Shown piece after piece: positions 24,701 to 33,180 of a DNA stretch of 64,000 nt. The stretch spans positions 1,334,764 through 1,398,763 of the forward strand of contig OZ024789.1 in NCBI GenBank assembly GCA_964017065.1. Direction: 5' to 3'. Within the stretch, counting starts at the first letter, position 1; every line of letters begins with the position of its first letter. The translations under genes were made by a program, and so were the position numbers. The notes under the pieces are model-generated. The model had not been told where the DNA came from. It made no database searches and saw nothing but the letters and a program-made list of their open reading frames with translations. Source of the DNA: Haliclona indistincta (Eukaryota > Porifera > Demospongiae > Haplosclerida > Chalinidae).

Positions 24701-25624
24701 GCAAGTGAAAAAAATGAAGATGTGGTTATTCAGCTACTAGATTGTTACGGTACCTTTGTGCATGCACATAATTATTTACTTATTACAATAATCAATTATG
24801 TACTGCAGATGAAACTACATTACCTAAATACATTTTGAGACCACAATTTAGTGGAAATTGTGATGTAGTAGATGCAGATGACATCTTTAACAGTAGGTCT
24901 AGGAGGGATATGTGGATTGCTGGATTTCCCAGGCTAGAAAGACCATCAGACGAGTTAGACATAAACTAATCCATTAAGTTTTGATTATGTAACTCTATTC
25001 ATATAGGCATTGGTTGTTTACACGACTATTTATAAGAGCAGTATTGAAGACTGCAGAGGCAAGAGACTTTTCCAATTGTTTAATTATTACAATTACTGGC
25101 ATCATAATAGCCAACACTGAGGTCTGCCTGCACAGGAGAATTTGACAGTGTCTTTGCCATGAGAGAAAGTAGGAGGAAAGGCATAGACAAATATAACATG
25201 TGGCCATTAGAATCAAATGATATGGTATAAACTAGTGCACATGCATGTTACACATGAAGTATGCATACAAGCATAATGTCAATAACAAAATGCATGCAAA
25301 TCACCCAATGCAGTTTGAGGAAGTGATTTACTTTTTAAGTGGCATAGTGGGTGACGTAGAACAAAGACACCGCCATATCGCTGGTGATATGGTATATCAA
25401 GTGCTCTTCCCTGAGGTATGATAAAATGAAGAATAATAAAATGCTTTTGATTTCGTAATAGGCCATGACAGTTCTAATAGGAAATAAATTTAATATCAGA
25501 TACGAGGAGGCAGCAAAGTCATTTCTTACTAAGGTTCTAAAATTTAAATAGATACACTATTATTCGTTATACAATTATTAACATTTTCTTCTTTCACTTT
25601 TCATAGACACTACCACAGGTGTGA
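14002..25624 (+). CDS. MULE multi-domain gene: PHD - transposase - USP - Ulp1 polyprotein
   Basis: I infer one long gene of dozens of small exons, with introns often 40-150 bp. A first exon M-Q-T at 14002-14011 splices in phase to 14065, encoding EEAESRRSGRKRKSPR, a basic AT-hook-like start. Then follow an acidic Glu/Asn/Ile region (about 15040-15340), micro-exons, a PHD finger (16428-16686), the transposase (17239 to about 19240), a USP domain (about 19635-21470), a Ulp1 domain (about 21780-22665), a second C48-like region (about 23215-24300) and a C-terminal region ending TLPQV-stop at about 25624. AATAAA follows at 25649. Splicing across all modules into a single mRNA is inferred, not proven; two or more genes are possible. 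Ubiquitin- and SUMO-protease modules would let the element act on host protein modification. Confidence 0.6.
14065..14333 (+). CDS. MULE gene segment: basic N-terminal region
   Basis: Open from an acceptor at 14064/14065. The start is rich in Arg/Lys/Ser (SGRKRKSPRFEK), followed by a helix-rich stretch with IYWEKVANDLFERP. A possible donor lies near 14250. It could be a DNA-binding or nuclear-import region; no family was recognised. Confidence 0.45.
15023..15394 (+). CDS. MULE gene segment: acidic Glu/Asn/Ile repeat
   Basis: About 90 codons of near-repeats such as EENEDIEEIEE. The DNA is a degenerate GAAGAGAATGAAGAT microsatellite, which is why long frames are open on both strands. An acidic coil is plausible. 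It continues after introns into exons of about 30-60 bp, several ending in a Glu or Lys codon right before GT (for example near 15631, 15738, 15932 and 16159). Confidence 0.5.
   Translation: MHRQATSALAWNDENEENLSEPKNEENEDIEEIEEIEENEDDEEIEENEEIEKKEDIEENEENEENENIEEIEENEKDEDIEENEENENIEEDEGNEENGCHQLAVQSTKGQLVYQVLLCKPY
16428..16686 (+). CDS. MULE gene segment: PHD finger
   Basis: Exon 16428-16487 encodes FCVCRQPYDTE, and exon 16538-16686 encodes MVVCDFCLESYHPPC and later FKCCFC. Joined in phase they give a C4HC3 PHD finger of the CxCRxPYDxxxFMVxCDxC type. PHD fingers of this type read histone H3 tails, suggesting chromatin targeting. The donor at 16488 reads GC instead of GT. Confidence 0.8.
17239..18416 (+). 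CDS. MULE transposase core, N-terminal exon
   Basis: Acceptor at 17238 and donor GTAAGT at 18417. Near the start is a WRKY/GCM1-like zinc finger: Cys at 17512 and 17527, then LRHKCG (His near 17608, Cys near 17614). The DDE core follows. The first Asp is in HCDATGT (18004-18006) and the second in IVIDRSMVLLNSF (18229-18231). Between them lie YYALVV and VAELITNEHN, typical of MULE transposases. The downstream exon completes the catalytic core. Confidence 0.82.
18474..19242 (+). CDS. MULE transposase, C-terminal exons
   Basis: An exon starts at 18474 in phase with the preceding one. It contains an in-frame (GAT)n tract at about 18708-18760 that encodes about 17 Asp, a slippage-prone acidic insert. 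Later exons (from about 19037 and from 19149) encode YKSWDKTT and TNGPIEAWNFILK. The latter matches the usual C-terminal MULE region around the third catalytic acid (E in PIEAW is my candidate). Confidence 0.7.
19635..21475 (+). CDS. MULE gene segment: USP-type deubiquitinase domain (C19)
   Basis: The Cys box NVMSANMCWLNAILQML starts near 19695, with catalytic Cys in NMCWLN. A zinc-ribbon-like SQCHNC lies near 20940. KLPDNLLLVVHRNL is the conserved strand before the His box. The His box is split by an intron: HYGSRTGG near 21235, then after the intron the NAIVSNGYGWTIYDDSAV block. Family knowledge: USPs remove ubiquitin, with a Cys-His-Asp/Asn triad; the final Asp pair is in YDDS. The domain lies in exons directly after the transposase, so a fusion is likely. 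A perfect hairpin interrupts it at 20805-20861. Confidence 0.72.
20027..20450. mobile_element. Nonautonomous element nested in a MULE intron
   Basis: Ends GGGCGAGCCCGAGCGAG and the complement of GGGCGAGCCTGAGCGAG. It is GC-rich compared with the rest, with ACGTACGGTCGGTCG simple repeat near 20360-20395. The 97-144 codon frames here are not supported as genes. Confidence 0.65.
20805..20861. repeat. Perfect 27-bp hairpin in the USP region
   Basis: Stem 20805-20831 with 20835-20861 and a 3-base loop (TGT). The left arm overlaps a possible splice donor (GTAATAAG at 20804), so the stem could mask it. Confidence 0.9.
21780..22665 (+). CDS. MULE gene segment: Ulp1-type SUMO protease domain (C48)
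   Basis: Exons in order encode GQWLSSE-IICEYMHSLI (the usual WLxDxxI entry), DPVFLPNL, EIILFPVHCPQHWMLV (catalytic His in QHW, near 22190), HVCCIDSLQH (catalytic Asp, near 22290), RQWKFCDM, and FAPKQKNMYDCGVF (oxyanion Gln and catalytic Cys, near 22535-22560). All four C48 catalytic residues are present. Family knowledge: these enzymes cleave SUMO or related modifiers. Ulp1-like domains are known in some plant MULEs (Kaonashi-type). Confidence 0.82.
23215..24300 (+). CDS. MULE gene segment: second, degenerate C48-like domain
   Basis: Exons encode IFWVHGLCTLYVEDVLNVL, then KYLICPFFLRHSFICVAD and KKIVYSYDPVND, then SPNSSVVTLCKFIHDLLW. The order matches a Ulp1 fold: entry helix, xxPxxxxHxxxxVxD strand, YDP turn, and the helix after the Cys box. 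But DCG reads VVT, so the catalytic Cys seems lost. The assignment rests on layout rather than strong identity. It may be a binding-only pseudo-protease. Confidence 0.4.
24537..25624 (+). CDS. MULE gene segment: unassigned C-terminal exons
   Basis: Open exon stretches encode VNCDEEIAERVRKQLGIVGQ, LPKYILRPQFSGNCDVVDAD, MWPLESNDM, EEVIYFLSGIVGDVEQRHRH and NIRYEEAAKSFLTK, ending TLPQV-stop at about 25624. No family was recognised. Continuity depends on introns that I inferred from GT-AG borders only. Confidence 0.4.
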
Positions 25625-25648
25625 GCAAGACAGACAGAATAGCTTAAC

Positions 25649-25654
25649 AATAAA
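25649..25654 (+). terminator. Candidate polyadenylation signal of MULE gene
   Basis: AATAAA 25 bp after the inferred stop codon. Confidence 0.5.
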
Positions 25655-26484
25655 TTCTCTAATTTTTGTTTATGTACAATAATTGCATGCATGCACAATG
25701 CACCGTTGTAATAAATGGATATAACAGGCAGGCATAAATAGCACATCACATACTTCCAATGCATGGGTATTTAATTGTGGCCATAATAATGTTTAGGTTT
25801 TGAGCTGGAATCTCGCTTCAAGTCTATAATCCAAATGCACTGAAACTTCAATATATATGGATTTGACTAGTCAATCTCATTCTACTATTACCTTATGCAA
25901 GTTTTTATTAGTATAATAGTCATATGCACCCTGGTATGGTAGTGAGATCAGTGATCATAGGTATGTACGCAGACCCTGTCATGTGAAGCCATCATCATTA
26001 CTGTAGGCAAGTAGCTATAATAATAATGATGAACACATTATGGATACATGAATTATTTATGAGAACCAAAAAGTCCGAAACAGATAAATATTGTCTGTCT
26101 GCAGTTGCAAAGAATTACATACATAATAAAATTATACTGCAAAACATTCAAACTCATTCTTGAAATTGGGTTTAGAAACACGAAAAGAAAATAAGATTTA
26201 CAATCAGCATATGTGCCTCAACAAGAAATTCACAACAGTTAGTGCCACATGCATGCCCAGCAATAAAACGGAGCATGTTTATCAGTTGGAATTAATCACA
26301 TTCAAACACTTATTGCTTTGTCCAGAACAGAGAAAGCAGAAATGGCATCAATATGTCTGTTGAACATTCATAAATAACAATAAAACAAGAACACTACAAA
26401 AAACAAGGAAAAAGTTAAAATTTAGCTATAGGTTGAGTTTATAACATAGTACAATAATAGTAATAATCATGAGAGTGGAAACAC
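25655..26484. other. MULE right inner region, no gene
   Basis: AT-rich; holds a decayed inverted satellite-A unit near 26190-26275 and, at 26395-26475, the inverted match to 13478-13530. Confidence 0.55.
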
Positions 26485-29400
26485 TGGGTAGATTGGAGTG
26501 TGTTGAGAGTGGAAATGGCATCAGTTTGTTTGCTGAATGTCCAGGAGTCTAGCCCAAATTGAAAATGTGCAAGAAATTGATGAACATCGCATTTGACGTA
26601 TTTGGGTTGGAAAACAGGAAGTGGGAGGAGTTAACCAATGTTATTCCTGGGTAGATTGGAGTGTGTTGAGAGTGGAAATGGCATCAGTTTGTTTGCTGAA
26701 TGTCCAGGAGTCTAGCCCAAATTGAAAATGTGCAAGAAATTGATGAACATCGCATTTGACGTATTTGGGTTGGAAAACAGGAAGTGGGAGGAGTTAACCA
26801 ATGTTATTCCTGGGTAGATTGGAGTGTGTTGAGAGTGGAAATGGCATCAGTTTGTCTGTTGAATGTCCAGGAGTCTAGCCCAAATTGAAAATGTGCAAGA
26901 AATTGATGAACATCGCATTTGACGTATTTGGGTTGGAAAACAGGAAGTGGGAGGAGTTAACCAATGTTATTCCTGGGTAGATTGGAGTGTGTTGAGAGTG
27001 GAAATGGCATCAGTTTGTTTGCTGAATGTCCAGGAGTCTAGCCCAAATTGAAAATGTGCAAGAAATTGATGAACATCGCATTTGACGTATTTGGGTTGGA
27101 AAACAGGAAGTGGGAGGAGTTAACCAATGTTATTCCTGGGTGGATTGGAGTGTGTTGAGAGTGGAAATGGCATCAGTTTGTCTGTTGAATGTCCAGGAGT
27201 CTAGCCCAAATTGAAAATGTGCAAGAAATTGATGAACATCGCATTTGACGTATTTGGGTTGGAAAACAGGAAGTGGGAGGAGTTAACCAATGTTATTCCT
27301 GGGTAGATTGGAGTGTGTTGAGAGTGGAAATGGCATCAGTTTGTCTGCTGAATGTCCAGGAGTCTAGCCCAAATTGAAAATGTGCAAGAAATTGATGAAC
27401 ATCGCATTTGACGTATTTGGGTTGGAAAACAGGAAGTGGGAGGAGTTAACCAATGTTATTCCTGGGTAGATTGGAGTGTGTTGAGAGTGGAAATGGCATC
27501 AGTTTGTTTGCTGAATGTCCAGGAGTCTAGCCCAAATTGAAAATGTGCAAGAAATTGATGAACATCGCATTTGACGTATTTGGGTTGGAAAACAGGAAGT
27601 GGGAGGAGTTAACCAATGTTATTCCTGGGTGGATTGGAGTGTGTTGAGAGTGGAAATGGCATCAGTTTGTCTGTTGAATGTCCAGGAGTCTAGCCCAAAT
27701 TGAAAATGTGCAAGAAATTGATGAACATCGCATTTGACGTATTTGGGTTGGAAAACAGGAAGTGGGAGGAGTTAACCAATGTTATTCCTGGGTAGATTGG
27801 AGTGTGTTGAGAGTGGAAATGGCATCAGTTTGTCTGCTGAATGTCCAGGAGTCTAGCCCAAATTGAAAATGTGCAAGAAATTGATGAACATCGCATTTGA
27901 CGTATTTGGGTTGGAAAACAGGAAGTGGGAGGAGTTAACCAATGTTATTCCTGGGTAGATTGGAGTGTGTTGAGAGTGGAAATGGCATCAGTTTGTTTGC
28001 TGAATGTCCAGGAGTCTAGCCCAAATTGAAAATGTGCAAGAAATTGATGAACATCGCATTTGACGTATTTGGGTTGGAAAACAGGAAGTGGGAGGAGTTA
28101 ACCAATGTTATTCCTGGGTGGATTGGAGTGTGTTGAGAGTGGAAATGGCATCAGTTTGTCTGTTGAATGTCCAGGAGTCTAGCCCAAATTGAAAATGTGC
28201 AAGAAATTGATGAACATCGCATTTGACGTATTTGGGTTGGAAAACAGGAAGTGGGAGGAGTTAACCAATGTTATTCCTGGGTAGATTGGAGTGTGTTGAG
28301 AGTGGAAATGGCATCAGTTTGTCTGCTGAATGTCCAGGAGTCTAGCCCAAATTGAAAATGTGCAAGAAATTGATGAACATCGCATTTGACGTATTTGGGT
28401 TGGAAAACAGGAAGTGGGAGGAGTTAACCAATGTTATTCCTGGGTAGATTGGAGTGTGTTGAGAGTGGAAATGGCATCAGTTTGTTTGCTGAATGTCCAG
28501 GAGTCTAGCCCAAATTGAAAATGTGCAAGAAATTGATGAACATCGCATTTGACGTATTTGGGTTGGAAAACAGGAAGTGGGAGGAGTTAACCAATGTTAT
28601 TCCTGGGTGGATTGGAGTGTGTTGAGAGTGGAAATGGCATCAGTTTGTCTGTTGAATGTCCAGGAGTCTAGCCCAAATTGAAAATGTGCAAGAAATTGAT
28701 GAACATCGCATTTGACGTATTTGGGTTGGAAAACAGGAAGTGGGAGGAGTTAACCAATGTTATTCCTGGGTAGATTGGAGTGTGTTGAGAGTGGAAATGG
28801 CATCAGTTTGTCTGCTGAATGTCCAGGAGTCTAGCCCAAATTGAAAATGTGCAAGAAATTGATGAACATCGCATTTGACGTATTTGGGTTGGAAAACAGG
28901 AAGTGGGAGGAGTTAACCAATGTTATTCCTGGGTAGATTGGAGTGTGTTGAGAGTGGAAATGGCATCAGTTTGTTTGCTGAATGTCCAGGAGTCTAGCCC
29001 AAATTGAAAATGTGCAAGAAATTGATGAACATCGCATTTGACGTATTTGGGTTGGAAAACAGGAAGTGGGAGGAGTTAACCAATGTTATTCCTGGGTGGA
29101 TTGGAGTGTGTTGAGAGTGGAAATGGCATCAGTTTGTCTGTTGAATGTCCAGGAGTCTAGCCCAAATTGAAAATGTGCAAGAAATTGATGAACATCGCAT
29201 TTGACGTATTTGGGTTGGAAAACAGGAAGTGGGAGGAGTTAACCAATGTTATTCCTGGGTAGATTGGAGTGTGTTGAGAGTGGAAATGGCATCAGTTTGT
29301 CTGCTGAATGTCCAGGAGTCTAGCCCAAATTGAAAATGTGCAAGAAATTGATGAACATCGCATTTGACGTATTTGGGTTGGAAAACAGGAAGTGGGAGGA

Positions 29401-30919
29401 GTTAACCAATGTTATTCCTGGGTAGATTGGAGTGTGTTGAGAGTGGAAATGGCATCAGTTTGTTTGCTGAATGTCCAGGAGTCTAGCCCAAATTGAAAAT
29501 GTGCAAGAAATTGATGAACATCGCATTTGACGTATTTGGGTTGGAAAACAGGAAGTGGGAGGAGTTAACCAATGTTATTCCTGGGTGGATTGGAGTGTGT
29601 TGAGAGTGGAAATGGCATCAGTTTGTCTGTTGAATGTCCAGGAGTCTAGCCCAAATTGAAAATGTGCAAGAAATTGATGAACATCGCATTTGACGTATTT
29701 GGGTTGGAAAACAGGAAGTGGGAGGAGTTAACCAATGTTATTCCTGGGTAGATTGGAGTGTGTTGAGAGTGGAAATGGCATCAGTTTGTCTGCTGAATGT
29801 CCAGGAGTCTAGCCCAAATTGAAAATGTGCAAGAAATTGATGAACATCGCATTTGACGTATTTGGGTTGGAAAACAGGAAGTGGGAGGAGTTAACCAATG
29901 TTATTCCTGGGTAGATTGGAGTGTGTTGAGAGTGGAAATGGCATCAGTTTGTCTGTTGAATGTCCAGGAGTCTAGCCCAAATTGAAAATGTGCAAGAAAT
30001 TGATGAACATCGCATTTGACGTATTTGGGTTGGAAAACAGGAAGTGGGAGGAGTTAACCAATGTTATTCCTGGGTAGATTGGAGTGTGTTGAGAGTGGAA
30101 ATGGCATCAGTTTGTTTGCTGAATGTCCAGGAGTCTAGCCCAAATTGAAAATGTGCAAGAAATTGATGAACATCGCATTTGACGTATTTGGGTTGGAAAA
30201 CAGGAAGTGGGAGGAGTTAACCAATGTTATTCCTGGGTGGATTGGAGTGTGTTGAGAGTGGAAATGGCATCAGTTTGTCTGTTGAATGTCCAGGAGTCTA
30301 GCCCAAATTGAAAATGTGCAAGAAATTGATGAACATCGCATTTGACGTATTTGGGTTGGAAAACAGGAAGTGGGAGGAGTTAACCAATGTTATTCCTGGG
30401 TAGATTGGAGTGTGTTGAGAGTGGAAATGGCATCAGTTTGTCTGCTGAATGTCCAGGAGTCTAGCCCAAATTGAAAATGTGCAAGAAATTGATGAACATC
30501 GCATTTGACGTATTTGGGTTGGAAAACAGGAAGTGGGAGGAGTTAACCAATGTTATTCCTGGGTAGATTGGAGTGTGTTGAGAGTGGAAATGGCATCAGT
30601 TTGTCTGTTGAATGTCCAGGAGTCTAGCCCAAATTGAAAATGTGCAAGAAATTGATGAACATCGCATTTGACGTATTTGGGTTGGAAAACAGGAAGTGGG
30701 AGGAGTTAACCAATGTTATTCCTGGGTGGATTGGAGTGTGCTGAGAGTGGAAATGGCATCAGTTTGTCTGTTGAATGTCCAGGAGTCTAGCCCAAATTGA
30801 AAATGTGCAAGAAATTGATGAACATCGCATTTGACGTATTTGGGTTGGAAAAGAGGAAGTGGGAGGAGTTAACCAATGTTATTCCTTGGTGGATTGGAGT
30901 GTGTTGAGAGTGGAAATGA
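26485..30919. repeat. MULE right satellite B array, 163-bp unit, about 27 copies
   Basis: The landmark TGGGTAGATTGG or TGGGTGGATTGG recurs every 163 bp (26485, 26648, 26811, 26974 ...). Copies differ at a few diagnostic sites: TAGATT/TGGATT and TTTGCTG/TCTGTTG/TCTGCTG. From 26974 to about 29907 these variants repeat in strict groups of three, a 489-bp higher-order unit. It is the reverse complement of satellite B on the left side, where only about two units exist. Confidence 0.96.
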
Positions 30920-31397
30920 GATCAACAAGAAACTCACATGCAAAACTTGGATAGTGCCACACTCAGCAATAAGGCGGAGCAACATTCAAAATCTTATTTT
31001 TGGCGGCATCTAGAATGAAAGAAAATGAGTTAAAATTATAACTCATAATATTATAGTTAATTTTAAACAAAATGTCCTACCGTTCAGCTATTATATCATT
31101 TGTAAATATGTAACTAGTATTGTTGAAAAATAATTATGCAGACTGTGAATTATCATTTCCTTATATAATATCATTATAGACTGTAAAGTTAGTCTGTAGT
31201 ACTGACTCACAATCAGCGCTCCATGATTTGAGAGTTAAGGCGTACGTTGGCAGTAACTCTGGCGCGATCTGACGTTTCTGTCTCTAGATGTGTTACATAT
31301 GCGTCGTGCACGCCCATTTAGTAAATGCGCACACAAAGCGCACTAGATGTACATGTATACAACACATGTTCAACAAGTACATTCTTGTGGTTTATAG
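30920..31397. other. MULE right subterminal region
   Basis: Holds one inverted satellite-A unit (about 30920-31030), then AT-rich sequence to the terminal repeat. No supported gene. Confidence 0.6.
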
Positions 31398-31439
31398 TGA
31401 ATGTGGTGCTGGCGAATGTGGTGTTGACTTCAGCCGGGT
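31398..31439 (-). repeat. MULE terminal inverted repeat, right
   Basis: Complement of the left terminal repeat, one mismatch in 42. Confidence 0.93.
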
Positions 31440-31448
31440 TACTGGATT
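31440..31448. repeat. Target-site duplication, right
   Basis: TACTGGATT, identical to 10950-10958. Confidence 0.95.
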
Positions 31449-32046
31449 CAGTTCAGTTTTCAAGTTTGCTATGATGTGCTGAGGGAAGCCCAAACCTATA
31501 GCTAGATCTGTTACTCGTGGTTTAATCCGATCCATGAGTCTGAAGGGAACATCGCTACCATCTTCACTAGTGTAGGACATATACTGCAGGTCCTGGAGTG
31601 TTGGCGTAGCATCTGTATCGTGTAAACACACAAGTGGTTTTCTCTGTGTGAGTTCAGCACAATGGTATTCAACACACCTCTGCTTATCATATCTGTACCG
31701 GATTCGATCGTCTAAGCTCACCAAGGACGGTAGATCGAGAGAGACAAGCCCACAAGCAACGCAGCTGATCACGTGATCTTGTTTACAGAGGGCAGATGCT
31801 ATGGAGCATAGCAAACGTATTGCTTGCAGTGATTGCATGTCTGCAGCTATCTCGAGCTCTGTTCCACGAGCAGCACTAGCACTGAAGTAGTGCAACCGAA
31901 AACACAGTTTATTGTCGGATACTTGTGTACACGGGACAGTGGACTTGTAAACGAGCCACACCTAAGAAGAGAAGAGAAGAAGTACAGAAGAGCATGCAAC
32001 GCCTAGCAGTGACTCGGTTTGCAACAAACAAGCACATGCAGATTAC

Positions 32047-32059
32047 CTCTGTTTGTCAT
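32047..32059 (-). other. Orphan first-exon-like sequence of the B family (copy 1)
   Basis: The 13 bases read M-T-N-R plus one base followed by a GT donor. The flanking context matches exon 1 of B1 (31690-31678) and B2 (9396-9384). No DD exon of its own lies between it and B1. It is either an alternative first exon of B1 or a relic of a third paralogue. The second locus copy has the same at 63897-63909. Confidence 0.5.
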
Positions 32060-32150
32060 CTGAGCTGGATCCAATCGTCAAAACTAACTAACAGCTGAAA
32101 AAAGCGGAGCAGCAAGAAACGAGACACTAGACAGGATGCTATAAATCACG

Positions 32151-33180
32151 TGATCTTGGTGTTCTTGTGTACGTACGCGTGCAATGCGTGTGAGTATGGT
32201 ATACCCAAAGATCCGACTTTGCTTAACTTAACACGACTTAGCTGCAAGACAGCAGAACAATCTCTATTCCCATGTTCTTCATTGGCAAGCATGAGGAACA
32301 ATTAATAATAGTTTGGTGTAAAATTGGTGTAAACGAGCCACGCCTCCAAATTGCCTACTTTTTATAGTGCCTGCATCAGTTAAACACTATCACTATACAC
32401 CATGCGTCTTGGTGACTCTTTCTACCTACAACCATTGAAAAAACAATAAAGGCTGCTGGGTTTTCATTTGTAATCATTGTCTTAATTGTCTGTGTAATGG
32501 TTATACATCAAAGCATTATCAAAAACAGTTTTGTATTGAAAAGAACAAGGATATCATAGTACTTATCATTTTTACACGAACAATAACAAAATTCTGAACA
32601 TTTTGCGTTTCTTCCATTTACGACAGAACGGCTTAAGTTTCATTTTCCCAGATCCGATCACATAGATTTTGAAGACATTACAATACGATACAATAACGTG
32701 TACAATTCAGTTGTGCCTTCTGTGACAAGAACACTTCCTCTCTCCTGCATGAGGTGAGGCAGTCCAACTTCATAAGCTCTTTTATTAGAAATTAATTTGT
32801 CATGACATGTCGACCTCAAAACAGTCACCTGGGTCTCCCGCCTTCCAGCATCATGCAGAACCAACAGCACTAGCTATCCAGCTGTCAGTCACATCTGCTG
32901 TTAGTTTATAATAAATATTCTGCACTTCAAGATATCTCTTTTTGTAGCTGCTTGCAATATTTTGAAAGAAAGATCAAATTTTCGGTCTTACTGCAGAGTA
33001 GCAACATCACGGTCTGTTAATAAACTATTTTTATACGAGACATACAAATTAAAAAATAATTATAATAAAGAGGACTCTACAGGTATGTGCCGCATACGAG
33101 ATAACTGACTAGCTGTTTTGACAACAATGTGCTATAAAGAAACAATGAGGAATAAGTTATGTGTTGTTCATCGGCCATCT
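32151..33180. other. Spacer between gene B1 and gene C with an unassigned ORF
   Basis: A minus-strand frame at 32658-32870 (TCHDKLISNKRAYEVGLPHL and beyond) looks helical and could be a 3' exon, but I recognise no family and no clear partner exons. The rest is AT-rich. Confidence 0.35.

Larger units (their letters stand above)
10959..31439 (+). mobile_element. Giant Mutator-like (MULE) DNA transposon, Rehavkus-like
   Basis: The element is 20481 bp. Its ends are exact because copy 2 keeps the unoccupied site. It starts ACCCGGCTGAAGTCA and ends with the complement. It is flanked by the 9-bp direct duplication TACTGGATT (10950-10958 and 31440-31448). A 9-bp duplication and a DDE transposase with a WRKY/GCM1-type zinc finger fit the MULE superfamily. 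Subterminal satellite arrays inverted with respect to each other recall the group called Rehavkus; that name is from memory and unverified. One large multi-exon gene on the plus strand (about 14002-25624) fills the interior. The host death-domain exon is on the opposite strand. Confidence 0.9.
10175..31690 (-). pseudogene. Gene B1 copy 1, split by the 20.5-kb transposon
   Basis: The 5' part is exon 1 (31690-31678) and the first half of exon 2 (31612-31440). The 3' part is the rest of exon 2 (10958-10781), then 10657-10612, 10555-10521 and 10452-10175. The transposon sits inside exon 2, in the middle of the first death domain. Reading into the element soon changes the protein and reaches a stop. 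The remaining exons look intact, as expected for a very recent disruption. Confidence 0.9.
31440..32150. repeat. Continuation of duplication copy 1 beyond the transposon
   Basis: This stretch matches 63290-64000 (offset 31850) without a difference that I noticed. It carries the 5' part of gene B1 and its upstream region. Its first 9 bases repeat 10950-10958 as the transposon's target duplication. The match ends only because the window ends at 64000, so the duplication is probably longer. Confidence 0.96.

Noticed and set aside
26485..30919. CRISPR-like array
   Set aside because: The units are adjacent tandem copies of 163 bp without unique spacers, inside a eukaryotic transposon.
10959..31439. 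Maverick/Polinton or giant-virus-like origin of the 20-kb element
   Set aside because: No DNA polymerase B, integrase, ATPase or capsid pattern was seen; target duplication is 9 bp rather than 6, and the transposase is of MULE type.
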